From Pelagibacteraceae bacterium AG-426-L23 (lineage in GTDB: Bacteria; Pseudomonadota; Alphaproteobacteria; Pelagibacterales; Pelagibacteraceae), in assembly GCA_003213115.1 (NCBI GenBank), contig QCNU01000004.1:1-45174 (forward strand): 45,174 bases of DNA, given 5' to 3'. The notes under the pieces were generated by a model that saw only the letters and a list, made by a program, of their open reading frames with translations, was not told the DNA's origin and did no database searches. Position 1 is the first letter of the stretch, and every line of letters begins with the position of its first letter. The translations under genes were made by a program, and so were the position numbers. This document shows positions 32,915-41,642 of this stretch, in pieces.

Positions 32915-34729
32915 ATGAAAAAATATCTACCAATTTCTGCATCTCTTCTATTATTAGGTATTTCAATAATTTTTTGGGACAGTATAAAACTGCCGTACGA
33001 TGAAAGTAATGTAATTGCAGGACTACCTTTATATAAAAAATTTAATCCAATAAATGATAAAATAAGATTTTTATTTTTTATTGTACCCTCAGTTTTAATT
33101 TATTTATTTTGTTATTTAAGGGTAAATACAAATACTTTTCGTTTTAATTTAAAAAGTAAAGATTTCTTCTTATATAGATTAAAAAATAAAGAAATTAATT
33201 CTGATAATTCTCTAAATTTATATAGCTATTTATTTATATTATTAATTACTTTAGAATTTTTTTCTTTAGATTTTAATCGTTATATTAAAACAGTAGATAT
33301 GTTTCATGATGGAACGCTTTTAGTTCCGCCTTTAAATTACTTAGAAAATAAAGAACTATTAAAATCTACGTTCCATAACTATGGCTTTATAGGTAATAAT
33401 CTTGGATTATTTTCAAATTTTGTTTTGGGCTATTACAGCATAGGAAGCATAACTTTTATTAGTTTAATGTTAGTATACTTAAATAAATTTTTTATAATTT
33501 TAATCTCAAAAAAAATAATTTCATATTCAAATTTTGAAGATACGCTAAAAAAACTTTTGTTTATTATCTTTACTTTCTTCCTAATACTTTCGATACCACA
33601 TTATTTTGGTGGTCCAAGGACTTCTTTATTTTTATTTTTTATACTTCTATTGGGTACAGCGTTATGTGATAACACATTTTTAAAATTTAAATTCTTTCTC
33701 GTTGGTATATTTTCTGTAATATCTTTATTATGGTGGTTTGATATTGGGTTTTATACTAATTTACTTATAATTATAACAGCCATATATTTAATTCTAAATA
33801 AAGAAAGCAAAAAATTATTAGTTTTACTAATAAGTATTATTTCTTCTTGGTCTTTATTTTTACTAATAATTTCTCCAGAAGAAATAAAGGAACTTTTTTA
33901 TCAATTAAATTTTATTTATTCAACCTCGCATTATTCATTAAGCATTGAATATATCAAGCCATTCAGTGCAAATAGCGGTAGGTGGACAAAAGCATTAATT
34001 ATTATTTACATGACAAGTTTAATGTTAATCCATTTAAATTTTAGTAAAAAATTTTTTGTAAATTATAAGGTTAAAGTTTTTATATCTTTATTATTTATTG
34101 CTGGTGTTATCTTATTTAATGATGCTCTTATGAGATCCGATAGTATGCATGTTAAGTCATCTTCAGGGCTCTATACTAGCGTATTTGTTTTGCTTATACT
34201 TATTTTTTTATTTCAAAGAATAGAAACAATTAGAAAAATTAAAAAATTAACTTACAATTTAAAATTTATTAATTTTAACATTATTGTCTTTATCTTCTTA
34301 TCATTTGTTTTTTTTTCATCTATAAAGATTACGAATATTTTTTATGTTAATAATAATATAGAAGAACTTGTTAAAGCAGAAGATAATTTATTTTTAGACA
34401 ATAATCTCTCAGCCTTTTTAAAACGATATAAAGAATTGAGTAAAACAGATGATTGCATTCAAGTGCTTTCAAGTGATGTTGCTGTACCATATTTTCTAAA
34501 AAAACCATCTTGTACACAATTTTTTATGCCAGTTTTTATATTAAACGGAATTACTGAAAGTAAATTTATAGATCAATTAAATAAGTCTTCTCCAAATATT
34601 ATTCTCTTTAAGTCACCAAATATTATTTTGTTAGAAACAATGAACATGACAAATGCTCTTAGACATGTTGAAGAAAAATATTCTTTTTATGAAAATTACA
34701 ATGGTTATATTTTTTATAAAAAAAATTAA
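32915..34729 (+). CDS. Multi-spanning GT-C-like membrane protein, module 2
   Basis: A 604-residue integral membrane protein with about 12 hydrophobic spans and a soluble C-terminal tail. A periplasmic-type loop after the third span has VDMFHDGTLLVPPLNYLENKE and STFHNYGFIGNNLG, acidic and aromatic residues as in GT-C active-site loops; MRSDSMHVKSSSGLY lies in a later loop. I do not recognise a precise family. It is divergent from the module 2 operon, 72 bases away, in the same position as the 528-residue GT-C protein relative to module 1. The inferred role is transfer of the lipid-linked module 2 sugar. Confidence 0.65.
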   Translation: MKKYLPISASLLLLGISIIFWDSIKLPYDESNVIAGLPLYKKFNPINDKIRFLFFIVPSVLIYLFCYLRVNTNTFRFNLKSKDFFLYRLKNKEINSDNSLNLYSYLFILLITLEFFSLDFNRYIKTVDMFHDGTLLVPPLNYLENKELLKSTFHNYGFIGNNLGLFSNFVLGYYSIGSITFISLMLVYLNKFFIILISKKIISYSNFEDTLKKLLFIIFTFFLILSIPHYFGGPRTSLFLFFILLLGTALCDNTFLKFKFFLVGIFSVISLLWWFDIGFYTNLLIIITAIYLILNKESKKLLVLLISIISSWSLFLLIISPEEIKELFYQLNFIYSTSHYSLSIEYIKPFSANSGRWTKALIIIYMTSLMLIHLNFSKKFFVNYKVKVFISLLFIAGVILFNDALMRSDSMHVKSSSGLYTSVFVLLILIFLFQRIETIRKIKKLTYNLKFINFNIIVFIFLSFVFFSSIKITNIFYVNNNIEELVKAEDNLFLDNNLSAFLKRYKELSKTDDCIQVLSSDVAVPYFLKKPSCTQFFMPVFILNGITESKFIDQLNKSSPNIILFKSPNIILLETMNMTNALRHVEEKYSFYENYNGYIFYKKN

Positions 34730-34757
34730 GAATTTTTTTAGTGGTATATTTTTTTTA

Positions 34758-35672
34758 TCAATCTATTCCAAATCTTAAACTTTTTTCTTTTTCTTCTCCG
34801 GTGGTATATTTTATATTAACTTTTATATTTTTATTCACCCTCATATCTTCATTGCCTATCCATAAACCTGCAGCGAGATGCATTATGCCTATTTTATTAT
34901 GCGGCAAAAAAGGTTCGACAAAAGTTTTTCTTTCTTTGTCATATTTTGGAAGCACATTACTTGCAATCCAGTTACAATAAAGAGGAAGAAATTCTACATC
35001 AACATTATGGTTATAAACTGCTATGTTTATAGCTAAACCCTCAGATCCAAACACTTGTCCCTTAGCTAAAGCTTTTTTTAAAATGTCTTGCCATATTTTC
35101 CAACAACTTGAATCTTTTTCCAAAGAAAATACTCCAATGTTAATATGAGGAGCGAAAGCTATTTTTCTAGCTACTGACTCGGGAAAGCCAGATTTTTTTG
35201 CATGTTTATAATTTTGTGATTTTACTAACGCAAGTTTTCCAAAAATCCAAGTTACTTTTGATAAAACCCTGTAACCAGATCCTACTGATTGTGTAATACC
35301 AAGTTTACCACTATCACAAGCCTTAAAATACATTTCTACTGTATTCCAGGAATTAACCCACGCATCACAATCAATCCAAAGATATTTTTTAAAATCTGGA
35401 AAGTAGTTTGGTATAAATGCTCTAGAGATCTGACTTTTTAACCATTCCTTTCCAGCAATTTTATGTTTTGGAACTTCTATATCCCAGTTTGCCTTTTTTA
35501 TAGAGTAAACTTTATCATTAATCATTTTTAATTGTGATTCAGTCATTCCAGCGTCTAAAACACATATGGAAGTATCTTTATTAATATCATTTTTTTTAAT
35601 AGAATTTATAAGTTCAACTAGAAGTTCAAAATATTTTGAGTCTGCAAGTGTTACAATTGCTTTAGAATTCAT
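34758..35672 (-). CDS. Glycosyltransferase, GT8-like
   Basis: A 304-residue putative GT-A glycosyltransferase. It opens with AIVTLADSKYFELLVELINSI, as GT8-type enzymes do, and has the metal-site segment YLWIDCDAWVNSWNTVE near residues 97-112. A later FAPHINIGVFSLEKDS and the C-terminal HNKIGIMHLAAGLW fit the family's acceptor and metal His positions. No signal or membrane segment is seen, so it is cytoplasmic. It is the last gene in a run with two GT17 genes and the trk/ntr genes on the minus strand, eight bases after the first GT17. Substrates are unknown. Confidence 0.75.
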   Translation of the reverse strand: MNSKAIVTLADSKYFELLVELINSIKKNDINKDTSICVLDAGMTESQLKMINDKVYSIKKANWDIEVPKHKIAGKEWLKSQISRAFIPNYFPDFKKYLWIDCDAWVNSWNTVEMYFKACDSGKLGITQSVGSGYRVLSKVTWIFGKLALVKSQNYKHAKKSGFPESVARKIAFAPHINIGVFSLEKDSSCWKIWQDILKKALAKGQVFGSEGLAINIAVYNHNVDVEFLPLYCNWIASNVLPKYDKERKTFVEPFLPHNKIGIMHLAAGLWIGNEDMRVNKNIKVNIKYTTGEEKEKSLRFGID

Positions 35673-35679
35673 TTTAATA

Positions 35680-36570
35680 TTATTTAGCCTCCAACCATTC
35701 TTTATACATATCCTTATTTTTTATTAAAAATCTTGGCAAAAGATTGTCTTCGACTACTTTTAAATCAATATTTGAATTCCATTTATTGAAGTTGCTTTTG
35801 TCCATTGCGTGATTATAAAAAACTTTTTTGTTAGATATGTTTTTTTTTAAGTCTTCAATGTTGATTCCGCTTTCTTCATATTCCAAATGATGAGCAAAAT
35901 TAGACATTTTAAAGTGAATATCTTCAGGTTTTTTAACATTAGTAAAGTGCCATCCTCCATTATTAATAAAATTAACACCTATATATTTTTTATTCGAGAA
36001 TAAAGCGTCCAGTCGCCAGAATTCATATTTTTTTGATTTTATATTTCTAAGCCATTGAGGCGAAATTAAGTGTCTTTTTTTACATGCTTTAGTCCCGTAC
36101 CATACAAAATTTGGGTAAATCAAATTTAGTTTATAATAAAACATTTTTTGGCAAAAAATATTAATTTTATATTTATATCTAAATTTTTCTAGATTTGGTA
36201 CCTCGTCTAGATCACTAATTAATATTAAGTCTTCGTCGTCAAATTCATTTATTTTACTCATTAAATAGTTTCTTTGGAAAATATCTCTTGTTATTGAATT
36301 ATGTAAAATTTTTGAATTTTTTAAGTTGATTTCATCTTTAGATTCTACCTCTCTTAAGTTCTGAGGTTCTTGATCAAGAACGGTATAAATTATTTTTTTT
36401 TCAAATTTTTTAAATTTTTTAATATCAAAATTAAGTTTTTTGCTCATTCCTTTGTGATTGTATGTAGCCTCACATATTACGAACTTTGATACGTATTGAT
36501 CTAATATATTAAGACGAAGATCTAGCAACATGTCCTCATCAAAATACATAAAGCAGTCTATTATTTTCAT
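35680..36570 (-). CDS. Family 17 glycosyltransferase (copy B)
   Basis: A 296-residue GT17-type enzyme (the family of eukaryotic bisecting GlcNAc-transferase, widespread in bacterial glycan loci). Signatures are KIIDCFMYFDEDMLLDLRLN at the start, FVICEATYNHKG, RDIFQRNYLM, the DxD-like LILISDLDEVPNLEKF, SPQWLRNIKSKK and NNGGWHFTNVKKPEDI. It is clearly paralogous to the next gene upstream, six bases away. Both are cytoplasmic. It probably adds a HexNAc-like residue, but donor and acceptor are unknown. Confidence 0.9.
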   Translation of the reverse strand: MKIIDCFMYFDEDMLLDLRLNILDQYVSKFVICEATYNHKGMSKKLNFDIKKFKKFEKKIIYTVLDQEPQNLREVESKDEINLKNSKILHNSITRDIFQRNYLMSKINEFDDEDLILISDLDEVPNLEKFRYKYKINIFCQKMFYYKLNLIYPNFVWYGTKACKKRHLISPQWLRNIKSKKYEFWRLDALFSNKKYIGVNFINNGGWHFTNVKKPEDIHFKMSNFAHHLEYEESGINIEDLKKNISNKKVFYNHAMDKSNFNKWNSNIDLKVVEDNLLPRFLIKNKDMYKEWLEAK

Positions 36571-36576
36571 AAACTT

Positions 36577-37470
36577 CTATTTAACAAACCATTCTTTGTA
36601 TTTATCAATATTTTGCTGAAGATAACTAGGCATCTCTCGAATATCAGCCGTAATTAAACGTTCAGGATTATTAAATTTATCAGTTTTCATATCTTCCTTT
36701 AAATTGTAAATAGTCTCTTTTTTTTTAATTCTATCGGCAATTTTTAAAGGACCAAGTGGATTTAAATCGTACTCCCTATGATGAGCATATGTAGACATTT
36801 TTTTCTCTAAATCTTCAGGAGTTTTCATATTTGAAAAGTGCCACCCACCATCATCAACAAAAAAAATATCGCTAGCCTTGGTATTTGAGAATAAAGTATC
36901 AATTCTCCATATAGGATATTTTTTGCTTTTGATATTTCTCAACCATTGTGGCGATTTTAAGTTACATTTTTTACAAGCTCTAGTTCCATACCAATTGAAT
37001 GATCCTAATTTTAAGTTAAATTTATAATAATAAAAATTTTGCTTAAAAATTATAATCTTATTTTTAATATTTTTTATATTTTTATTTTCTAAATTTGGAA
37101 TTTCATCTAAATCAGAGATTAAGATTAAGTCATTGTCTCTAGCATCTTTTAACCCATTAGTAATATAGTTCCTTTGATAAAAATCTCTTCTCATTCCATT
37201 AAGTATGTATTTACTATTTTTAGTGTTCTCGTCATCATCGCTATTAATTTTTTCTATATCCAATGGTTCATGGTTTAAAACTAAATAAGTTATTTTATCT
37301 TTAAATTTTGGAAAATTTTTAATATTAAAATTAAGTTCTTTTTTTTTACCACTATGAGTAAACTTGCTTTCAACTATTACAAATTTATCGACATATTTAT
37401 TTAAACAATTCAAACGAAAATCTAATATCATGTCTTCGTCATAAAACATAAAGCTGTCAAAAATTTTCAT
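36577..37470 (-). CDS. Family 17 glycosyltransferase (copy A)
   Basis: A 297-residue GT17-type enzyme with KIFDSFMFYDEDMILDFRLN, FVIVESKFTHSGKKKELNF, RRDFYQRNYI, LILISDLDEIPNLE, WYGTRACKKCNLKSPQWLRN and DDGGWHFSNMKTPEDL. Shared motifs with the downstream copy run along the whole length, so the two arose by tandem duplication and then diverged. It starts six bases after trkH, which means these accessory enzymes ride on the core ntrY-ntrX-trkA-trkH transcript unless an internal promoter exists. Confidence 0.9.
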   Translation of the reverse strand: MKIFDSFMFYDEDMILDFRLNCLNKYVDKFVIVESKFTHSGKKKELNFNIKNFPKFKDKITYLVLNHEPLDIEKINSDDDENTKNSKYILNGMRRDFYQRNYITNGLKDARDNDLILISDLDEIPNLENKNIKNIKNKIIIFKQNFYYYKFNLKLGSFNWYGTRACKKCNLKSPQWLRNIKSKKYPIWRIDTLFSNTKASDIFFVDDGGWHFSNMKTPEDLEKKMSTYAHHREYDLNPLGPLKIADRIKKKETIYNLKEDMKTDKFNNPERLITADIREMPSYLQQNIDKYKEWFVK

Positions 37471-37476
37471 TTTAAA

Positions 37477-38892
37477 TTAATCTTTTATTAAAAATTTTTT
37501 GATAATTAAAAAAAATGATATTAACTCAATTTTGCCAATAATCATAAAAATTATAAGAAATACTTTAGAATTTGTTAACAGGCTTCTAAATTCAATCTCG
37601 TTCAAACCATATATTCCTGAAGATGCAGTGTTTGTTAAAGTTAAAACGGCTAGTTTAAAAGAACTTTCAAAACCAATGTTATCAAAAAGTAAAATTCCCG
37701 ATAGAACAAAAAGACTTATAAAAAAAGAAATAAAAACTAAAAAAGAAAGCCTTATGTTGTTATCATTTATTTTTTTTTCTGAAAAAAGAATATTTTGATT
37801 TACAATATTGTTTGGTTTTGCCAATTTAAGTATTTCAATAAAACTTGCTTTCAATAAAATATAAATTCTTATAAACTTTATTCCCGAGGTGTTAGAAATA
37901 ATTGAACCGCCAATAATAGTTAGAAATAAAAAATATAACGACAAATTGCCTGAAGTCTCATTTAAACTTATTCCAGAGTTACCAATACTCGTTAAAATCA
38001 TTATTATTGTATCAAAAAAATCTAAATTGCTTATTGTTACTAATAACAGCCCTGAAAAAACTATAATTAATAATAAAATTGTAAAATCTTCATAATGTTC
38101 TCTGTATAAATTTTTTTTAGAAAACAAATTATAAATCAAATAAACATTAAAAATAGAAAGTAAAAATGAAACTATTAAAAAAAATTCTTGAGTATTTGTT
38201 CTTATAATTTGTTGTAAAGAATTAGATGGCAAGAAACCTCCTGCCGAAATAAGTGTCATTGATAAGTTAAGGCCATTAAAGAGCCTAACATCTGAAAATA
38301 TAAAAAAAATAAATATTAAGCTTGTTAAAAAAACATATAAAAAGAAAACTTTTAAAGAAATTTTTTTAATATTAGCTTCTGGATTTAAGCTTTTTTCGCT
38401 AAATACTAAATCATTTAATTTATAATTAAATTGAGAGTTTGAAAAAAATAAAACTAAAAATATCAAAAAATATAAACCACCTATCCATTGTGACGAAGAT
38501 CTCCAAATAATCAATGTTGGGTCTAAATATTTAACATTACTAAATATTGAAAAACCGGTTCCAGTTATTCCAGAATAGGCTTCAAATAATGAGTCCACTA
38601 AAGTAATTTGATAGTTACTTAAATAATAAGGAATCGCAATTAGTTTTGCGCTTATTAAATAGATTAATATAACTAGAGAAACTTGTTCATAAAAATCTAT
38701 CCTTTTAGAAGAGTTCTTGCCTAAAAAAAAAAGAACAATACCTAAAATTAACGAAAATATTAAAGTGATGATATATGACTCGATGTTTAAAAAATAATCA
38801 AAGTATGAAGAATATATTATGTTTACGAATGCTAAAAAACTCAATGGAAAACAAAATAGGCTAAGATAGTATGATATTCCTTTAAAATTCAT
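37477..38892 (-). CDS. trkH: Trk potassium uptake transmembrane protein TrkH
   Basis: A 471-residue inner-membrane K+ channel subunit. Four selectivity-filter P-loops can be seen: YSGITGTGFSIF, MTLISAGGFLPSNS, LTSIGNSGISL and LTNTASSGIYGL. SQWIGGLYFLIF follows the first. Length fits the family. It is directly downstream of trkA (six bases), its cytoplasmic gating ring. The two together give constitutive K+ import. It is the last core gene before the accessory glycosyltransferases. Confidence 0.92.
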   Translation of the reverse strand: MNFKGISYYLSLFCFPLSFLAFVNIIYSSYFDYFLNIESYIITLIFSLILGIVLFFLGKNSSKRIDFYEQVSLVILIYLISAKLIAIPYYLSNYQITLVDSLFEAYSGITGTGFSIFSNVKYLDPTLIIWRSSSQWIGGLYFLIFLVLFFSNSQFNYKLNDLVFSEKSLNPEANIKKISLKVFFLYVFLTSLIFIFFIFSDVRLFNGLNLSMTLISAGGFLPSNSLQQIIRTNTQEFFLIVSFLLSIFNVYLIYNLFSKKNLYREHYEDFTILLLIIVFSGLLLVTISNLDFFDTIIMILTSIGNSGISLNETSGNLSLYFLFLTIIGGSIISNTSGIKFIRIYILLKASFIEILKLAKPNNIVNQNILFSEKKINDNNIRLSFLVFISFFISLFVLSGILLFDNIGFESSFKLAVLTLTNTASSGIYGLNEIEFRSLLTNSKVFLIIFMIIGKIELISFFLIIKKFLIKD

Positions 38893-38898
38893 TATGAA

Positions 38899-40272
38899 TT
38901 ATGCAGAAGCTACACTAAATATTTTTTCAACTTCTTTTAAGTGTTCTCTTTTTGCTAAAAAAACAACTAAATCGTCTTTTTCAAATATAAAGTCTGATCG
39001 CGGAATTATAACTTTTTCTTTTCTCACTATTGCGCCTACTCTTATATGTTCCGGTAATTCAGAGTCTTTTATAGCTTTATTTAATAAATCAGACTTATCT
39101 AAAATTTCAGCTTCCATAAATTCATATTCCCCATCTAAAAGTGAATAAACTGTTCCAATCGTACCTCTATGAACATGCTCCATGATTCTTGAAACAGTTG
39201 TCATTCTTGGATCAACTAAATCGTCGATATTTAATGAGCTTTGAAGTAAATTGTAATTAGTTTTGGTAACTATTGCTATTGTTCTTTTTTTTGAACCTGA
39301 TTTTTCAGCTAAAACGCAAGCCATAATATTATTTTCATCATCATTTGTAAGAGCTAGAACAGTTTCAGACTCTTCTATATTTGCCTCTTTTAGAATTTCT
39401 TCATCTAAACCATCTCCATTTATAACAATCGACGACGAGAGTTCGCCAGCAATTTCCTCTGCTCTCTCCTTATTTTTTTCAATTATTTTAATTCTTGTAT
39501 CTTTAAAATTGCTCTCTAACATTTTAGCTAAATTAAGTCCTATATTACCTCCGCCAATTATAAGTATTTTCTTTGAAATTTTTTCAACATGACCAAATGC
39601 TTTTAAAAGAGGATTTAATTGATCACTGCTTACAACAAGATAAACCTTATCTCCCTCTAAAAGTTTGTCATTTTTTTTTAGAAAAATTAATTTGTCCTTT
39701 CTCACTGCTCCAAGAATATTTGATTTAAAATCGGGAAATTTTTCTGTAAGATTTTTTAGAGGTGTATTAATTATTGGACAATTTTTCTCTATTGATATCT
39801 CAAGCATTTTAAGTTTATTGTTTGCAAAAGGCACACAGTCCAATGCACCAGGAGCTTCCAGTCTTCTAAATAGAGATTTAGCTACTTCCATTTCAGGAGA
39901 TATAATTACGTCTATAGGGATATTAGACTTGTTGTAAAGTTTGCTCCACTTTCCCTCTAAAAATTCTTTAGATCTGATCCTAGCAATCTTCTTAGAGATA
40001 TTAAATAAAGAGCTCGCCAACTGACAAACAATCATGTTTGTTTCATCATTTTTTGTAACTGCTATTATCATGTCAGCCTTTTCTGCTCCTGCATTTTCGA
40101 GAACTGACGGAAGAGTTGCTCTACCGACTATTCCCTTGACATCTTGAGTGTCATTAATTTTTTTAATATCTTCTGATGATTGATCAATCACAGATATTGA
40201 ATGACCCTGAGCTGCTAATTGTTTACTAATAGAAAAGCCAACCTTACCGGCTCCACAAATAATTACATTCAT
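38899..40272 (-). CDS. trkA: Trk system potassium uptake protein TrkA
   Basis: A 457-residue cytoplasmic regulator of TrkH with two tandem RCK units. Dinucleotide motifs are CGAGKVGFSI (6-15) and IGGGNIGLNLAKML near 237-250; each is followed by a TrkA-C domain (about 140-220 and 370-457). It starts two bases after ntrX ends, keeping the ntrX-trkA order typical of alphaproteobacteria. Confidence 0.95.
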   Translation of the reverse strand: MNVIICGAGKVGFSISKQLAAQGHSISVIDQSSEDIKKINDTQDVKGIVGRATLPSVLENAGAEKADMIIAVTKNDETNMIVCQLASSLFNISKKIARIRSKEFLEGKWSKLYNKSNIPIDVIISPEMEVAKSLFRRLEAPGALDCVPFANNKLKMLEISIEKNCPIINTPLKNLTEKFPDFKSNILGAVRKDKLIFLKKNDKLLEGDKVYLVVSSDQLNPLLKAFGHVEKISKKILIIGGGNIGLNLAKMLESNFKDTRIKIIEKNKERAEEIAGELSSSIVINGDGLDEEILKEANIEESETVLALTNDDENNIMACVLAEKSGSKKRTIAIVTKTNYNLLQSSLNIDDLVDPRMTTVSRIMEHVHRGTIGTVYSLLDGEYEFMEAEILDKSDLLNKAIKDSELPEHIRVGAIVRKEKVIIPRSDFIFEKDDLVVFLAKREHLKEVEKIFSVASA

Positions 40273-40274
40273 TC

Positions 40275-41642
40275 TTAATTGATACCTTTAATGCCTAGCG
40301 ATTTAAGTTTTCGATGTAAAGCAGATCTTTCCATACCAATGTGTTCTGCCGTTTTTGAGATGTTGCCGTGATTTTTTTGTAATTGGTTTAGTAAATATTT
40401 TTTCTCAAACTTTTCTCTTGCTTCTTTAAGAGGAAACGACATTGCATTAATTAAATCATTTGAGCTTAAATTTGAAGAAGAACTTTGAGACAAAATGTCA
40501 TTTAATATTTTATTAACATTAGACTGATTTTCGTTAACTGATAAAATTGTTATTCTTTCGATTAAGTTTCTAAGTTCTCTGATATTACCAGGCCAATTGT
40601 AAGTAAATAATAAATCATTGTTTGGGTCAATGTTAGCTTCTGGTACTCCATTTATTTCTGAAAGTTTCTTTTTAAAATAATCAACTAACAAAGGTATATC
40701 CTCTGTTCTTTCTTGAAGTGATGGAAGGTTAATTGGAACAACATTAAGCCTATGAAAAAGGTCTTCTCTGAAATCTCCATTAGAAACTAAATTATTTAAA
40801 TTTTTTGAAGATGAAGAAATTATTCTAATATTAACATTTATATCTTTTGAGCCGTTGACTCGTTTAAATTTTTGGTCGATAAGAACTCTTAAGATGCTAG
40901 CTTGAGTTTCTAAAGGTACTTCTGAAACTTCGTCAATTAGCAATGTTCCTTTATTAGCCTTTTCTAGAATACCGTAAGAGATTGAACCATCTTTATATTC
41001 TTCGCCAAATAATTCCTTTTCATATCTTTTTTCTTGTAACAAAGCCGCGTTTAAAACAATAAATGGATCTTTTGATCTTGATGAATTTTTATGAATTTTT
41101 CTAGCAACTAGTTCTTTACCAGAGCCTGTGGGACCTGTAATCAGAACTCTACTATCAGCTGATGATAGTTTTTCGATAATTTTTTTTACTTTCAGTATCG
41201 ATGGACTTTTTCCTATAAAATCAAAAGAGTGAAAGAGCTTACCTTCTAAATTTTCTCTCTCATTTTTTAAAGAGAGACTTTCTAAACCTCTTTTTACATA
41301 ATTTAATATTTTTTCACTTGAAAAGGGTTTTTCAACAAATTCATAAGCTCCTAGTCTAATTGCATCAACTGCAACTTGAACATTAGCGTGTCCAGAAATC
41401 ATTATTACAGGTATATTTTTATCTTTTTTAATAAGTAATTTTAAAAGTTCAATTCCATCTCTATCGCCTTTATCCAACTTAATATCTATGATTGCTAAAT
41501 CTGGTGTTTTTTTCTTTATTTCAAAAACTGCTTGATCATAATTTGCTGCTGGTCTGACAATATAATCTTTTTCTTTTAATATATTGCATATTAAAAATCT
41601 TATGTCAGAATTGTCATCTACTACTAAAATTTCTCTTTTCAT
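40275..41642 (-). CDS. ntrX: NtrX-type response regulator with modified AAA+ domain
   Basis: A 455-residue response regulator with receiver domain (residues 1-120; VVDDNSD and phospho-acceptor Asp in LAIIDIKLD), AAA+ domain (about 140-370; Walker A GPTGSGKE, LLIDEVSEVP, RLNVVPINLPSLQERTEDI) and Fis-type HTH (410-455; HGNISKTAEHIGMERSALHRKL). The GAFTGA loop that contacts sigma-54 is missing: after ELFGEEYKDG the sequence goes straight to SISYGILEKANKGT. This fits known NtrX proteins of sigma-54-free bacteria acting with the housekeeping sigma. The four-base overlap with ntrY pairs it with the kinase. Confidence 0.93.
   Translation of the reverse strand: MKREILVVDDNSDIRFLICNILKEKDYIVRPAANYDQAVFEIKKKTPDLAIIDIKLDKGDRDGIELLKLLIKKDKNIPVIMISGHANVQVAVDAIRLGAYEFVEKPFSSEKILNYVKRGLESLSLKNERENLEGKLFHSFDFIGKSPSILKVKKIIEKLSSADSRVLITGPTGSGKELVARKIHKNSSRSKDPFIVLNAALLQEKRYEKELFGEEYKDGSISYGILEKANKGTLLIDEVSEVPLETQASILRVLIDQKFKRVNGSKDINVNIRIISSSSKNLNNLVSNGDFREDLFHRLNVVPINLPSLQERTEDIPLLVDYFKKKLSEINGVPEANIDPNNDLLFTYNWPGNIRELRNLIERITILSVNENQSNVNKILNDILSQSSSSNLSSNDLINAMSFPLKEAREKFEKKYLLNQLQKNHGNISKTAEHIGMERSALHRKLKSLGIKGIN

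Noticed and set aside
34741-34812. Direct repeat GTGGTATATTTT at 34741 and 34801
   Set aside because: Twelve bases in AT-rich DNA, one copy within the end of the GT8-like gene; no wider repeat or target-site pattern, probably chance or a small local duplication.
34741-34980. Plus-strand open frame of 79 codons
   Set aside because: It is antisense to the GT8-like gene and shows no family features; typical AT-rich shadow frame.
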